Positions 9,066-17,778 of a stretch of 64,000 nt of DNA are shown here, piece after piece (positions within the stretch are counted from its first letter, which is position 1; each line of letters opens with the position of its first letter). A program made the position numbers and the translations under genes. This DNA is from Terriglobia bacterium (GTDB lineage: Bacteria > Acidobacteriota > Terriglobia > Terriglobales > Acidobacteriaceae). The stretch spans positions 20,105 through 84,104 of the forward strand of contig JAIQFA010000014.1 of assembly GCA_020073525.1 (NCBI GenBank). Reading direction: 5' to 3'. The notes under the pieces were generated by a model. That model worked only from the letters and a program-made list of their open reading frames with translations, did not search any database and was not told where the DNA came from.

Positions 9066-9536
9066 TCAGTTTTTTCTCCTGGCGCGCGAAACAGTCCGCA
9101 TCGGAACGTCGTTCTTCTTTTTACTTGTTTGAATCACGCGCCGCAGCGCGGCGATGAGAGCGGGTCCGCGCATGCGCAGTTCTGCCCGATGATGCAGGGA
9201 AAGCTCCCTTAGCACCTTTTCACCTTTTGGAGTCAGGGAAAGCAGAACTTCGCGGCCGTCTTCGCCTCCACGATGTCTCCGGACATAGCCGCCGGCGGAG
9301 AGCCGATTTACCAGTTCGACGGCGCTGTGATGTCGAATCTGAAGCCGCTCGGCCAGATCTCGGATCCGCGGACGCGCCTGTGGGGGCATCCCTTTCAAGG
9401 CAAGCATAAGTTGGTGCTGGTGAGGTTCGACACCCGCCTCGCGAGACGCCTGCTCACTGAAGTGCAGGAAACGGCGGATCTGATAGCGCAATTCCGCCAG
9501 GGATTCGTACTCGGCGGAGGTGAGCTTCCTTTCCAT
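9066..9536 (-). CDS. MarR family transcriptional regulator
   Basis: 156 residues with a winged helix-turn-helix in the middle: LAERLQIRHHSAVELVNRLSAGGYVRR is the recognition region and GREVLLSLTPKGEKVL the wing. The basic C-terminal tail is rich in K and R. It is divergent from the ClC gene; 103 bp separate its ATG from that of the channel, and a perfect palindrome lies in this gap, so it is the natural candidate for regulating both itself and the channel. The inducing ligand cannot be predicted. Confidence 0.9.
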   Translation of the reverse strand: MERKLTSAEYESLAELRYQIRRFLHFSEQASREAGVEPHQHQLMLALKGMPPQARPRIRDLAERLQIRHHSAVELVNRLSAGGYVRRHRGGEDGREVLLSLTPKGEKVLRELSLHHRAELRMRGPALIAALRRVIQTSKKKNDVPMRTVSRARRKN

Positions 9537-9594
9537 ACGGCAAAGTATATCGTCTCAAGACCATTGTGGCGTCCGGTATGAACAATCGCGCGGG

Positions 9595-9633
9595 TTGACA
9601 ACCGTTTACATGATATATCGTGACACGATAGTA
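9595..9633 (+). promoter_or_regulatory. Promoter region with perfect 15-bp palindrome before the ClC gene
   Basis: TATCGTGACACGATA (9616-9630) is a perfect 7-1-7 inverted repeat inside ATATATCGTGACACGATAGT. A consensus -35 box TTGACA sits at 9595-9600, just upstream. The palindrome ends ten bases before the ATG at 9640. Its size and symmetry fit a dimeric winged-helix repressor (MarR or PadR type), and the divergent gene encodes a MarR protein. Confidence 0.6.
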
Positions 9634-9639
9634 TTAGAC

Positions 9640-11529
9640 ATGTCAGCAAAGAATGGCAATCAGCCCGTTCCTGGGCGAGACAGCCACGAGAATTCACGAT
9701 TTACAAACGGTGGCAAACTGGCCGTCGCGCCCACCGGAGCATCCTTTGTCGCGCCGCCCGCCAAGTTCCGAATGGCTTTGGTATCGCTACTGGCCGCCGG
9801 CATCGGCCTGATCGCCGGCGTGATTGCGTATGCCCTCTACAACCTGATTGCGCTCTTTACCAACTTAGTCTTCTATCATCGGCTCGCGTTCACATTCACC
9901 AGTGCCCGGCTGAATCATCTTGGTCTGTGGGTGATCATCACTCCGGTGATCGGCGGCCTCATCGTCGGCTTCATGGCGAAGTATGGGACGACGAAGATTA
10001 AGGGCCACGGGATTCCGGAGGCTATGGAGGCAGTGCTCGTGAATCGGAGCCGCATCGCGCCGCGAGTCGCGATCCTGAAGCCGATCTCGGCCGCGATCGC
10101 CATTGGCACGGGCGGCCCGTTCGGCGCGGAAGGGCCGATCATTCAAACCGGTGGTGCGATGGGTTCGCTCGTCGGACAGCTCTTTCACACTACGGCAGCG
10201 GAGCGGAAAGTGCTGCTCGCCTGCGGAGCCGCAGCCGGAATGTCCGCCACCTTCAATACTCCAATCGCCGGAGTGATTCTTGCGATCGAATTACTGTTGT
10301 TCGAATTCAAGTCGCGATCCTTCATTCCCCTGGTCATCGCCAGCACCTTGGCCACTGCCGTTCACGTCCAATTGCTGGGTGGGGGACCGATGTTTGCAGT
10401 CGCCCCGGTTGACTTTGGCATTCCGAGGGCGCTGCCTTTCTACCTCCTGTTGGGAATTATCTGCGGGCTGGCTGCGGTCGCGTTCAGCAAGGCGCTGTAC
10501 TGGGTGGAAGACCAGTTCGAGAAGCTGCCGATTGACGAACTGTGGTGGCCCGCGATTGGCGCACTCGGACTCGGCATCATCGGATACTTTGTTCCTCGCG
10601 TTCTCGGCGTCGGTTACGATACCATCGGCGACATTCTCAACGCCAACCTCGCTCTCAAGTTGCTCCTGGTCGTCATGATCGCCAAGGCGGTGGCACTCAT
10701 TGTGTCCTTGGGATCGGGGACCTCTGGCGGTTTGCTTGCTCCCATGTTCATGTCGAGCGCGGCGCTGGGCGGAGCGTATGCCATGGTGATCGACCGCTTT
10801 TTCCCCGGGGCGGGACTTGCGCCGGGAGCCTTCGCACTGGTGGCGATGGGCGCGGTGTTTGGCGCTGCTTCGCGGGCCGCATTTACCTTCATCATTTTTG
10901 CATTTGAGATCACCCGTGATTACAACTCGGTGTTGCCTCTCATGCTGGTCACCGTAATCGCAGATGGCATTGCGATGCTCCTCATGCCCAACTCCTCCAT
11001 CATGACCGAGAAGCTGGCACGCCGGGGCCTGCGCATCCAACAGGATTATGAGGCCGACGCGCTCCAGCAGATCGCGGTCGAAGCGACGATGGACGAACAG
11101 GTCGTGGTAATCTCCAGCGAAATGCGGGTTTCGGAACTTGCCGACCGCATCGCGCGCCATGATCCGGACGTCACCGGCCATCAAGGACTGGTCATTCTCG
11201 ACCCGGATGACAATCTGGCGGGCATCATTACGCGCGGCGACGTCCTGCGCGCTCTCCAGACCCATCCGACCGGGGACTTGGGCGTGCTCGACGCGGGCAC
11301 GCGCGATGTGATCGTCACGTATCCGGAGGAACTCTTGCACGAAGCATCGAACAAGATGCTCCGCCATAATATCGGTCGTTTACCGGTGGTCGATCCGAAG
11401 AACTCACGCCGAGTGATTGGCTACCTGGGACGCGCGGGCATCATGGCCGCCCGGCAGGGCCGGATGGAAGAAGAACACGTGCGCGAACCCGGTTGGATTG
11501 GCTGGCCCTCGCGCCGGAAACCCTCTTAG
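9640..11529 (+). CDS. ClC chloride channel/antiporter with tandem CBS domains
   Basis: 629 residues from ATG 9640. The ClC core fills residues 40-460 with about ten or more membrane segments. Selectivity motifs are visible: GHGIPEA, GPFGAEGP with the gating glutamate E164, and GSGTSGGLLAPMF. Two CBS domains follow (about 480-610), which in this family bind nucleotides and regulate transport. The open frame continues upstream to 9520, but that would run through the promoter and into marR, so ATG 9640 is chosen. There is no clear ribosome binding site, which suggests a very short leader. A terminator hairpin follows directly. Confidence 0.92.
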   Translation: MSAKNGNQPVPGRDSHENSRFTNGGKLAVAPTGASFVAPPAKFRMALVSLLAAGIGLIAGVIAYALYNLIALFTNLVFYHRLAFTFTSARLNHLGLWVIITPVIGGLIVGFMAKYGTTKIKGHGIPEAMEAVLVNRSRIAPRVAILKPISAAIAIGTGGPFGAEGPIIQTGGAMGSLVGQLFHTTAAERKVLLACGAAAGMSATFNTPIAGVILAIELLLFEFKSRSFIPLVIASTLATAVHVQLLGGGPMFAVAPVDFGIPRALPFYLLLGIICGLAAVAFSKALYWVEDQFEKLPIDELWWPAIGALGLGIIGYFVPRVLGVGYDTIGDILNANLALKLLLVVMIAKAVALIVSLGSGTSGGLLAPMFMSSAALGGAYAMVIDRFFPGAGLAPGAFALVAMGAVFGAASRAAFTFIIFAFEITRDYNSVLPLMLVTVIADGIAMLLMPNSSIMTEKLARRGLRIQQDYEADALQQIAVEATMDEQVVVISSEMRVSELADRIARHDPDVTGHQGLVILDPDDNLAGIITRGDVLRALQTHPTGDLGVLDAGTRDVIVTYPEELLHEASNKMLRHNIGRLPVVDPKNSRRVIGYLGRAGIMAARQGRMEEEHVREPGWIGWPSRRKPS

Positions 11530-11535
11530 GACATT

Positions 11536-11568
11536 GCCGGGACCGCAAACGCGGTCCCCGGCCAAAAA
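11536..11568 (+). terminator. Intrinsic terminator after the ClC gene
   Basis: GCCGGGACCGC pairs with GCGGTCCCCGGC around an AAAC loop with one bulged C; CAAAAAA follows. The T-run is on the opposite strand, so it may be only partly efficient in the forward direction. Confidence 0.4.
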
Positions 11569-11818
11569 ACGTACAAAAGCCGCTCCCCAAGCGGGATTTA
11601 GCGACCCGTTCCCGGTCTGCCCAAATTGTCAGTTCTGACGCTCCGAGTGCGGTTTTGGATGAAATTCCTTGCGCAACTCTGCTACTATGGCCAATCTGTC
11701 GTTCTAAGTTCCTGTATCCGAGCCGCTTCTGCGGCGTGGTTTTGGATACTGGAGTGCTCTATAAAGTTGGCTTTCCCCCCTCGAGCCAACCACTGTCCCA
11801 GCCGTGTAGGAGTGTTCT

Positions 11819-12739
11819 TTGAACGAGGGTACGATCGGAAGAACCGTGCGACGAAGGCGAAGTTGGTATCGGCGTCGTCTACGCATACAGCGAACCCTGG
11901 TCGCCGCGCTGGTTGGGGGATTGATTGTTGCTGCGTGCTGGCAGAATGCGGCCCGCTATTTCTCATTGCCCGCCTTGCACTCCTCCCAGATTTTGCCTGA
12001 ATCTTTTTGGGTGCGCGCGAACCTCAAAAAGGATCCCGCTTTCGCGGCCTCGCAACCCGCCACGCATGCCAAATATCTCCAGCGGATTCCCGGTGTCTAT
12101 CCTTATTCCGTCGTACCCGGAGGAGTCAAGGATCTCGGCGATCTCCGCCATGCAGCCTTGCGCGATCGGGTAGTTCGGCGGCACTACTCCCACTTCGACT
12201 TTGACCATGCCAAACTGATACGCCTCCCAGAAACCCGCGAAGTTTTTCTTTCCTATCGCATTCGTGACACGGTTTTTTGGACGCGCAAGAGAGTTCGCCT
12301 GCGCCCCGGTGAGCTGTTGCTGACTGACGGCAAAATTACCGCCCGTGCCCGCTGCGGCAATCAGATTTCCGACACGGCCAAGCCCGAAGTTTCCGACGAA
12401 GAGCCGGATGAAGATGTGCTCGACCAACCGGTAGTGGCGGTCGCATTCGCGCCCTCCTTGTCGATCCGGCCTGTGCTCTCCGCGCCCGACTTGCCCACCG
12501 GCCAACCGAGTCCGCCGACAGCCTTCATGGGTGGCTTCGTCTTTCCGTACGCGCCGCTCGGTTTGCCAATGCCATCGCGAGTCTGCTCTAAAGACGAAAT
12601 TGCGCAGAAGGGCCACTGCGTCCCCAAACGCCACAAGAAGCCGATCGTTCCCGAGCCCTCGACCATGCTGTTGCTAGGTTCCGGACTGGTATTGATCGCG
12701 TGGCGTTATCGAAAAACCACCCGCCCCATCGCGGCTTAG
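11819..12739 (+). CDS. PEP-CTERM sorting-domain protein, otherwise unknown
   Basis: 306 residues. The last 30 residues form a complete PEP-CTERM signal: VPEPSTMLLLGSGLVLIAW then RYRKTTRP, that is, the PEP motif, a membrane helix and a basic tail. Such proteins are exported, processed by an exosortase and anchored or released at the surface. An arginine-rich N-terminus (RTVRRRRSWYRRR) precedes a hydrophobic segment at about 27-45, an unusually long basic n-region. The middle is proline-rich and not recognised. TTG 11819 is preferred, with GGAG six bases upstream. No exosortase gene is in this window. Confidence 0.8.
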   Translation: MNEGTIGRTVRRRRSWYRRRLRIQRTLVAALVGGLIVAACWQNAARYFSLPALHSSQILPESFWVRANLKKDPAFAASQPATHAKYLQRIPGVYPYSVVPGGVKDLGDLRHAALRDRVVRRHYSHFDFDHAKLIRLPETREVFLSYRIRDTVFWTRKRVRLRPGELLLTDGKITARARCGNQISDTAKPEVSDEEPDEDVLDQPVVAVAFAPSLSIRPVLSAPDLPTGQPSPPTAFMGGFVFPYAPLGLPMPSRVCSKDEIAQKGHCVPKRHKKPIVPEPSTMLLLGSGLVLIAWRYRKTTRPIAA

Positions 12740-12891
12740 CGATCTCCACTTAGGGACAGCCGCCGCCCTCGCTTTTCCCGGCCAAGCAAAGCTCAGCAGG
12801 GAATTCCTACCATGGAACTTCCGCGGCAGCGCGTGCGTATCTAAAGTCAGATGAGGCCGGGCGCAAACGCCACCCCGCCCAGGAGGGCATC

Positions 12892-13257
12892 ATGGACGGC
12901 AACATTATTGGTTTAGTGGCAGTCACACTGTTTTTCGGAATTCCCTTGGCAGCCATGTATACGTACTACCGCGTTCGCAAACTGCGGACGGAGGAACGGC
13001 TGGCGGCCATCGCGCGCGGAGCGAACGTGCCGATGGAGCCGGATCTTTCCGAGGCCGCGCACTCGCGGCGCTGGGGAATCCTGCTGGCCGCAATTTCCCT
13101 CGGCTACATGGCGATGATGGCAATCATTGCGCATTCGGAACCGGACGCCGGGAAAGCTCTGGCCGTCGGCATCGTGCCGTTAGCGGCCGGCTTAGGCTTC
13201 CTGCTGGATTTCGCATTGATCCGTAAAGACCTGAAGTCCGCGGCCGGCAGCCACTAG
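12892..13257 (+). CDS. Small membrane protein, DUF6249-like
   Basis: 121 residues with three predicted membrane helices: about 5-24, 64-82 and 90-107. A conserved basic segment YYRVRKLRTEERLAAIARG follows the first helix, which is the pattern of the DUF6249 family of small membrane proteins. AGGAGGGC lies just upstream of the ATG. The gene is monocistronic and its function is unknown. Confidence 0.75.
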   Translation: MDGNIIGLVAVTLFFGIPLAAMYTYYRVRKLRTEERLAAIARGANVPMEPDLSEAAHSRRWGILLAAISLGYMAMMAIIAHSEPDAGKALAVGIVPLAAGLGFLLDFALIRKDLKSAAGSH

Positions 13258-14028
13258 CCGCCTGTCCATCAATGCTCGGCGACCCTTGCCGTTCTTTTGT
13301 TGGTGCGCGTGCGGCGTTTGATAATTTCTTGAAAGACTGAAGGCGCCTCGCAGCGGTCAGCACTCGGCTCTCAGCCTCACCATTTCAAGTTGTCAGCTTG
13401 AGCGGAGCGGGGACTTCACGAAGTGAAGTCCCTGCGGAGTCGAAAGCCCCCTGTATTTTTACGCCGCAGTGATTCAGCGTGAGATTTCCAGAGTCTTGGT
13501 CCTAAACCTCTCTAGCGAACAGGGGGCGCCTCGGCACTGTACAGGATGAGTTCGCCCTTGACGGCGCATTCAGTCTTGTCGAGGGGCGCCCGGCGTTCCA
13601 GGAACTTTTTCGGGATGGCCTCCGTAATGATGCCCATGAGCGATGCAATGGTCGTGGAAAGGGCGACAGGGAAGAACGCTGTGATCTGGGTCGGTCTGTG
13701 TTTTTCCTTGTTCTCGATGTTGATCATCCGGCAGGTATTCCGCGCTATTACGCCTGAGCCCGGAACAGCGCTGGTACTTGCCCGTGAAGCGTCAGCGTAA
13801 CGGTCAGGTCGGTGGTCTGGCCGATCCGCGTCTTGGCGAAGGCGAGCTTGGTCGCGGAAAGCGCCATCGGACCGTCGTCGTTGTTGCCGCAGTTCGGGAA
13901 GATGAGGGGAAGATGGCAACACTTTGCACATCACTCCCGGCTCTGGCCTGGTCATAGGTGGCAGCCGAGCTGCGCTCGGCTTGGACGGGCGAGGCGCCCG
14001 TCCCCACACTGCCGTCACCAGACACGAT
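13258..14028. other. Gene-poor stretch with palindromes and a possible gene remnant
   Basis: No convincing gene. At 13410-13432 GGGACTTCAC and GTGAAGTCCC form a perfect 10-bp stem. On the minus strand around 13760-13925 one frame reads ALSATKLAFAKTRIGQTTDL, which resembles a strand from an Ig-like repeat protein, but it is closed by stops and has no start, so it may be a decayed fragment. A 71-residue minus-strand frame (13512-13727) has a poor ribosome binding site and no recognisable motif. A family B repeat ends the region. Confidence 0.4.
13960..14008. repeat. Family B palindromic repeat
   Basis: Two adjacent hairpins: GCCGAGCTGCGCTCGGC, then GGACGGGCGAGGCGCCCGTCC, followed by CCACAC. 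The same composite, with small changes, is at 44632-44685, and its second half occurs at 43720-43740. It directly precedes the smpB stop codon. Confidence 0.8.
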
Positions 14029-14559
14029 CTAAGCCTGTTTTCTGCTTCTTGCGATCGCCTCGCGGGCTTCTTTGTCGGCAGTGCGGCGGCGTTCGGTCTC
14101 GCGCTTGTCCCATTGCTGCTTCCCTTTGGCCAGGGCGAGTTCCACTTTGATCTTGCCGTTCTTGAAATACATGCGGGTTGGGATCAGCGTCAGGCCTTTT
14201 TGCTGAGTCTTGCCGATCAGCTTGCGAATTTCTTCTTTGTGAATCAGAAGCTTGCGGGTGCGCAGGGCGGCATGATTGGAGTAGTTGCCGTGCTCATAGG
14301 GGCCGATATGGCAGTTGAGGAGCCAGAGTTCGCCATCCTTAATCAGGCCGTAGGCATCCTTGAGGTTGGTCTTGCCAGTGCGAACCGACTTTACTTCGGT
14401 GCCGGTGAGAACGACTCCGGCCTCGAATTTTTCGAGCAAGAAGTAGTTATGGCTCGCGTTCCTGTTTACAGCGGCATCTTTTTCTCCGGAGGCGGTGGGC
14501 TGGCGGCGAGGATTTTTCTCCCGATTGGGCTGGGTCTGGTGAGTGGTCTGCTTGGCCAT
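14029..14559 (-). CDS. smpB: SsrA-binding protein SmpB
   Basis: Delivers tmRNA to stalled ribosomes for trans-translation. 176 residues from ATG 14559. The conserved core runs from NRNASHNYFLLEKFEAG (about 33-49) through LTGTEVKSVR and WLLNCHIGPYE to the C-terminal KGKQQWDKRETERRR tail, which enters the ribosomal A site. It has a basic N-terminal extension of about 30 residues rich in Q, N and K. The open frame reaches a TTG at 14583, but the extra residues are not conserved. The tmRNA gene itself was not found nearby. Confidence 0.95.
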   Translation of the reverse strand: MAKQTTHQTQPNREKNPRRQPTASGEKDAAVNRNASHNYFLLEKFEAGVVLTGTEVKSVRTGKTNLKDAYGLIKDGELWLLNCHIGPYEHGNYSNHAALRTRKLLIHKEEIRKLIGKTQQKGLTLIPTRMYFKNGKIKVELALAKGKQQWDKRETERRRTADKEAREAIARSRKQA

Positions 14560-14596
14560 GGCACTGAATTGAAAGTACCACAAGGAGTGGGGCAGA

Positions 14597-14693
14597 GGTC
14601 TCAGGTGTCAGGTCTTAAGGTCTTAGGAAAATCGATACCTTGAACCATGCAGGTTTGCTTTTCCTGAGACCTGACACCTGCGACCTGCGACTC
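14597..14693. repeat. Tandem-arm hairpin cassette (family C), ACCTGAGA type
   Basis: Left arm of 8-9 bp GGTCTCA/GGTGTCA units ends in TTAGGAAAATC. A centre of about 25 bp follows, and the right arm begins TTTTCCTGAGACCTGACACC, the reverse complement of the left arm. It lies between smpB and the secretin promoter. Confidence 0.85.
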
Positions 14694-14763
14694 GCACTTC
14701 CGGACCTGTACTAATGAGTGTAAACACCGACCTACCAGTCACTTCGGGTGCCCGTTCATGCGA

Positions 14764-14772
14764 TGCTATAAT
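14764..14772 (+). promoter_or_regulatory. Extended -10 promoter for the secretin-pseudopilin block
   Basis: TGCTATAAT combines a perfect TATAAT with the upstream TG of an extended -10 element. The -35 region 17-18 bases upstream is weak, as usual for extended -10 promoters. Transcription would begin near 14779, about 120 bases before the ATG at 14901. Confidence 0.5.
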
Positions 14773-14900
14773 CCGGTTTTCCGGTACTTTTTGCGCGGGA
14801 CTGCCCCTGCCTTGCCTGCTTCGTCTGGCTTTTACGGGTGGTTGGATGAGTCTTGGCGGGGCGAGTCGCCGGTCAGAGAGATTTCTATGAGGACTGCTTG

Positions 14901-17231
14901 ATGAGACGCCTGATCCGTCCGGCTCTGTTCGTTCTGCTTTTACTCTGCCTGAGGCTTCCTTTTTTCGCCAAAACTGTGGATTCTGCCAAGGCGCTCTACG
15001 ACAAAGGCCAAGACGCCGAGGCGCGACAGAACTACGAGCAGGCATTTGACTATTTCAAACAAGCCTACAACCAAAAGCCGAAAGATCTGCGCTATCGGGC
15101 TGCGTACGAGCGGACCCGTTTCTATGCCGCTTCGTCGCACGTGCATCGCGGACAGCTTCTACGCGATGCCGGCAAACTCGACGAGGCGCTCGTAGAGTTC
15201 CAGAAGGGACTTGAGATCGATCCATCTTCGTTCATTGCGCAACAGGAGTTGAAGCGTACCGAGCAGATGATCAAGGAAGGACAGAATCCCCAGCCCCAAG
15301 CATCAGGGGCAGGTGCGACCCCATTGCGCAGGCGCCTGGAATCGGCGCTGGGACCTGTGGAACTGGCTCCAATTTCCAGCGTGCCCATTACGCTGAAGGT
15401 CACGGAAAAATCGAACGTGATCTACGAGACCGTGGGCAAATTGGCTGGGATCAATGTCCTGTTCGATCCCGATTACACGCCGCGCCAGGTACGCATCGAA
15501 TTGAACGGCGTGACCCTGGACGAGGCGCTGGAGATCATTTCAGTTGAGACCAAAACCTTCTGGCGTCCAGTGACGCCCAACACGATTTTTGTCGCGCAAG
15601 ACAATCCTGCAAAGCGGAAAGAGCTGGAACAGAACGTCATCAAAACTTTCTATCTTTCCAACCTTTCTCAGCCTACCGAGTTGCAGGATGTCGTCAACGC
15701 GATGCGCACCATCTTGGAAGTGAGCCGCATTCAGCAGTTACCTTCCCAGGGAGCGATCGTGGTGCGGGGCACGCCGGACCAGGTGGCGCTGGCGCAGAAA
15801 CTGGTGGATGATCTCGACAAGGCGAAACCGGAAGTGCTGATTGAAGTGGCCATCATGCAGGTGAGCCGCGACAAGATGAAGAATCTGGGCATCAGCCCTC
15901 CGACCAGCACCACGGTGCAATTGCAGAACAATATCAACACCAGCACCGGGACTGGGACCGGGACTGGAACCGGAACTGGAACCGGAACCGGAACCGGAAC
16001 GACGAACAACGGCATCAACCTGAATACCCTCGCCAACCTGAACGCCACCGATTTCCAGGTAACGATTCCATCGGCATCGGCGACGGCATTGCTGAGCGAC
16101 AGCAATACGAAGATCGTGCAGAATCCACAGATCCGTGCCCTGGACGGGCAGAAGGCGACGCTCAAAATCGGCGATCGCGTGCCGGTGGCGACCGGATCCT
16201 TCCAGCCGGGTATTGGCGGGGTCGGTATCAACCCGTTGGTGAATACTCAGTTTCAATACCTCGACGTGGGCGTGAACATCGAAGTCACGCCGCGTGTGCA
16301 CGCGGGACGCGAGGTTTCGTTGAAGTTGTCGATGGACGTCTCCGCTGTGACTTCATTCCAAAACATTGGCGGTATCAGCCAGCCGGTCATCGGCCAGCGC
16401 AAAATCGAGCATGAGATCCGCCTGAAAGATGGTGAAGTCAACCTGCTGGGCGGGATACTGGAAGATCAGCAGACGAGGGCGTTGAGCGGGATTCCTGGTC
16501 TGGCCAACATTCCGATCTTGAAATACCTTTTCTCCGAGACCGATATCCATCATCAGGAGAACGAGATCGTATTCGTCCTAATCCCGCACATCATCCGCGG
16601 GCCGGAAGGGTCTCGTGGCAATGTCGATATGTTGGATGTGGGCACGGCGAATGCGCTGGAATTGAGACGATCCAACAGCAAGGTGGTAGCGCCAGCGGTT
16701 GCGCCCGCCCCGGCTTCCCAGGGTGCCGCAGCTCCACCGCAGGCGTCAATGCCGCAGATGTCAGCTCCTCAGGGCGCAATTTCGCCTGCGCCAGTGCCGC
16801 AAAATCAAGGTGGCGGTGCGGGAACATTCCTCTTCGATCCGCCGACGATGAGCCAGGCCAAGGGATCGACCTTCACGGTGAACGTCATGCTTTCGGGCGG
16901 GCAGAATGTGTATTCCGTGCCCTTGGAACTCAACTACGATCCGAACCAGCTACAGGTAGTCAACGTTTCGAATGGCGGGTTCTTGTCGCAGGATGGGCAA
17001 GCGGTGGCGTTAGTGCATCGCGACGATGCTATGGCGGGCAAGCTTCAAGTCACGGCAACTCGGCCTCCGGGCGCTGGAGGCGTCTCGGGACAGGGCGCTG
17101 TGGTGACCCTGACCTTCATGGCGAAGGGATCGGGCCAGTCGGCTCTGACCATCACTCGAGGTGGAGCACGGGATCCGTCAATGCAGCCGATTGCCATGAG
17201 CGGCGCGCAGGCGGCCATTACAATACAGTAG
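14901..17231 (+). CDS. GspD/PilQ-type secretin with N-terminal TPRs and C-terminal cohesin-like domain
   Basis: 776 residues. Signal peptide at 1-25 (IRPALFVLLLLCLRLPFFA), then TPR-like repeats to about 135, a secretin N-domain (about 165-320) and the secretin core (about 370-580) with the VPVATGSF and GGILEDQQTRALSGIPGLAN segments. A proline/alanine linker leads to a cohesin-type beta domain from about 645 (FDPPTMSQAKGSTFTVNV) to the end. This outer-membrane ring would form the exit channel of a type II secretion or pilus-like machine. ATG 14901 has GAGG eight bases upstream; an in-frame start at 14853 is less likely. Three pseudopilins follow. A Thr-Gly repeat lies at residues 349-367. Confidence 0.9.
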   Translation: MRRLIRPALFVLLLLCLRLPFFAKTVDSAKALYDKGQDAEARQNYEQAFDYFKQAYNQKPKDLRYRAAYERTRFYAASSHVHRGQLLRDAGKLDEALVEFQKGLEIDPSSFIAQQELKRTEQMIKEGQNPQPQASGAGATPLRRRLESALGPVELAPISSVPITLKVTEKSNVIYETVGKLAGINVLFDPDYTPRQVRIELNGVTLDEALEIISVETKTFWRPVTPNTIFVAQDNPAKRKELEQNVIKTFYLSNLSQPTELQDVVNAMRTILEVSRIQQLPSQGAIVVRGTPDQVALAQKLVDDLDKAKPEVLIEVAIMQVSRDKMKNLGISPPTSTTVQLQNNINTSTGTGTGTGTGTGTGTGTGTTNNGINLNTLANLNATDFQVTIPSASATALLSDSNTKIVQNPQIRALDGQKATLKIGDRVPVATGSFQPGIGGVGINPLVNTQFQYLDVGVNIEVTPRVHAGREVSLKLSMDVSAVTSFQNIGGISQPVIGQRKIEHEIRLKDGEVNLLGGILEDQQTRALSGIPGLANIPILKYLFSETDIHHQENEIVFVLIPHIIRGPEGSRGNVDMLDVGTANALELRRSNSKVVAPAVAPAPASQGAAAPPQASMPQMSAPQGAISPAPVPQNQGGGAGTFLFDPPTMSQAKGSTFTVNVMLSGGQNVYSVPLELNYDPNQLQVVNVSNGGFLSQDGQAVALVHRDDAMAGKLQVTATRPPGAGGVSGQGAVVTLTFMAKGSGQSALTITRGGARDPSMQPIAMSGAQAAITIQ
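15945..16001 (+). repeat. Hexanucleotide microsatellite encoding (Thr-Gly)n
   Basis: About nine and a half tandem copies of a 6-bp unit, ACCGGG changing to ACCGGA and ACTGGA, encode alternating Thr and Gly within the secretin. Unit length is a multiple of three, so copy-number change would alter linker length without a frameshift. Confidence 0.9.
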
Positions 17232-17235
17232 CAGG

Positions 17236-17304
17236 AGTTCTCAGTTCCCGGTTCTCAGTTCTCAGTGAAGAACCGCGCTGGTCTTGCTGAGAACTGAGAA
17301 CTGA
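17236..17304. repeat. Family C cassette, AACTGAGA type
   Basis: Left arm TTCTCAGTTCCCGGTTCTC with further TTCTCAG units, a short centre, and right arm CTGAGAACTGAGAACTGAC. It fills the gap between the secretin and the first pseudopilin and overlaps the position where that gene's ribosome binding site should be. Confidence 0.8.
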
Positions 17305-17307
17305 CTT

Positions 17308-17778
17308 ATGAAGCAGTCGATCCAGAGGGCGCGTCGCCGACAGCAGGGTTTTACGCTCATCGAATTGATCGTGGCGACCATGATCCTGGCCATCCTGGTG
17401 GGGGCGGCGGTTCCGATCGCCAAGAACGCCGTTGCCCGGGATCGAGAGCGCGAGCTGCGTATCCGCCTCTGGATGATTCGTGACGGAATTGACCGTTACA
17501 AGGACGCCGCTGACCGGGGCGCGTTCCAGATCAAGGTGGGGAGCGAAGGATATCCCCCGGATCTCGACACGCTGGTCACAGGCGTGGATGTCGCCGGCAA
17601 GAAAATGAAGTTTCTGCGAAGTATTCCCGTTGATCCCATGACCGGCAGCAAGGAATGGGGAATGCGCTCCATGCAGGACGATAAAGACTCGGATTCATGG
17701 GGTGGGCAAAACGTTTTCGATGTTTACAGTAAGACAGACAAGACCGCTTTGGACGGTACGAAATACAAGGATTGGTAG
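17308..17778 (+). CDS. Type II secretion pseudopilin, GspG-like
   Basis: 156 residues. A prepilin signal is present: a short basic leader (RARRRQQG) cleaved after Gly14, then FTLIELIVATMILAILVGAA with Glu at +5. The mature part has the GspG-like pattern of a long helix, then YPPDLDTLV and SIPVDPMTG. The pseudopilus would push substrates through the secretin encoded upstream. The start lies four bases after a hairpin cassette, so there is no ordinary ribosome binding site apart from the repeat's own GAGAAC. Confidence 0.88.
   Translation: MKQSIQRARRRQQGFTLIELIVATMILAILVGAAVPIAKNAVARDRERELRIRLWMIRDGIDRYKDAADRGAFQIKVGSEGYPPDLDTLVTGVDVAGKKMKFLRSIPVDPMTGSKEWGMRSMQDDKDSDSWGGQNVFDVYSKTDKTALDGTKYKDW

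Noticed and set aside
10291..11367. A 358-residue minus-strand open frame.
   Set aside because: Shadow of the ClC gene; rich in H, R, Q and D with no domain.
13512..14018. A 168-residue minus-strand open frame ending next to smpB.
   Set aside because: N-terminal part is read through a family B repeat (GRAPRPSKPSAARL), and no part resembles a protein family.
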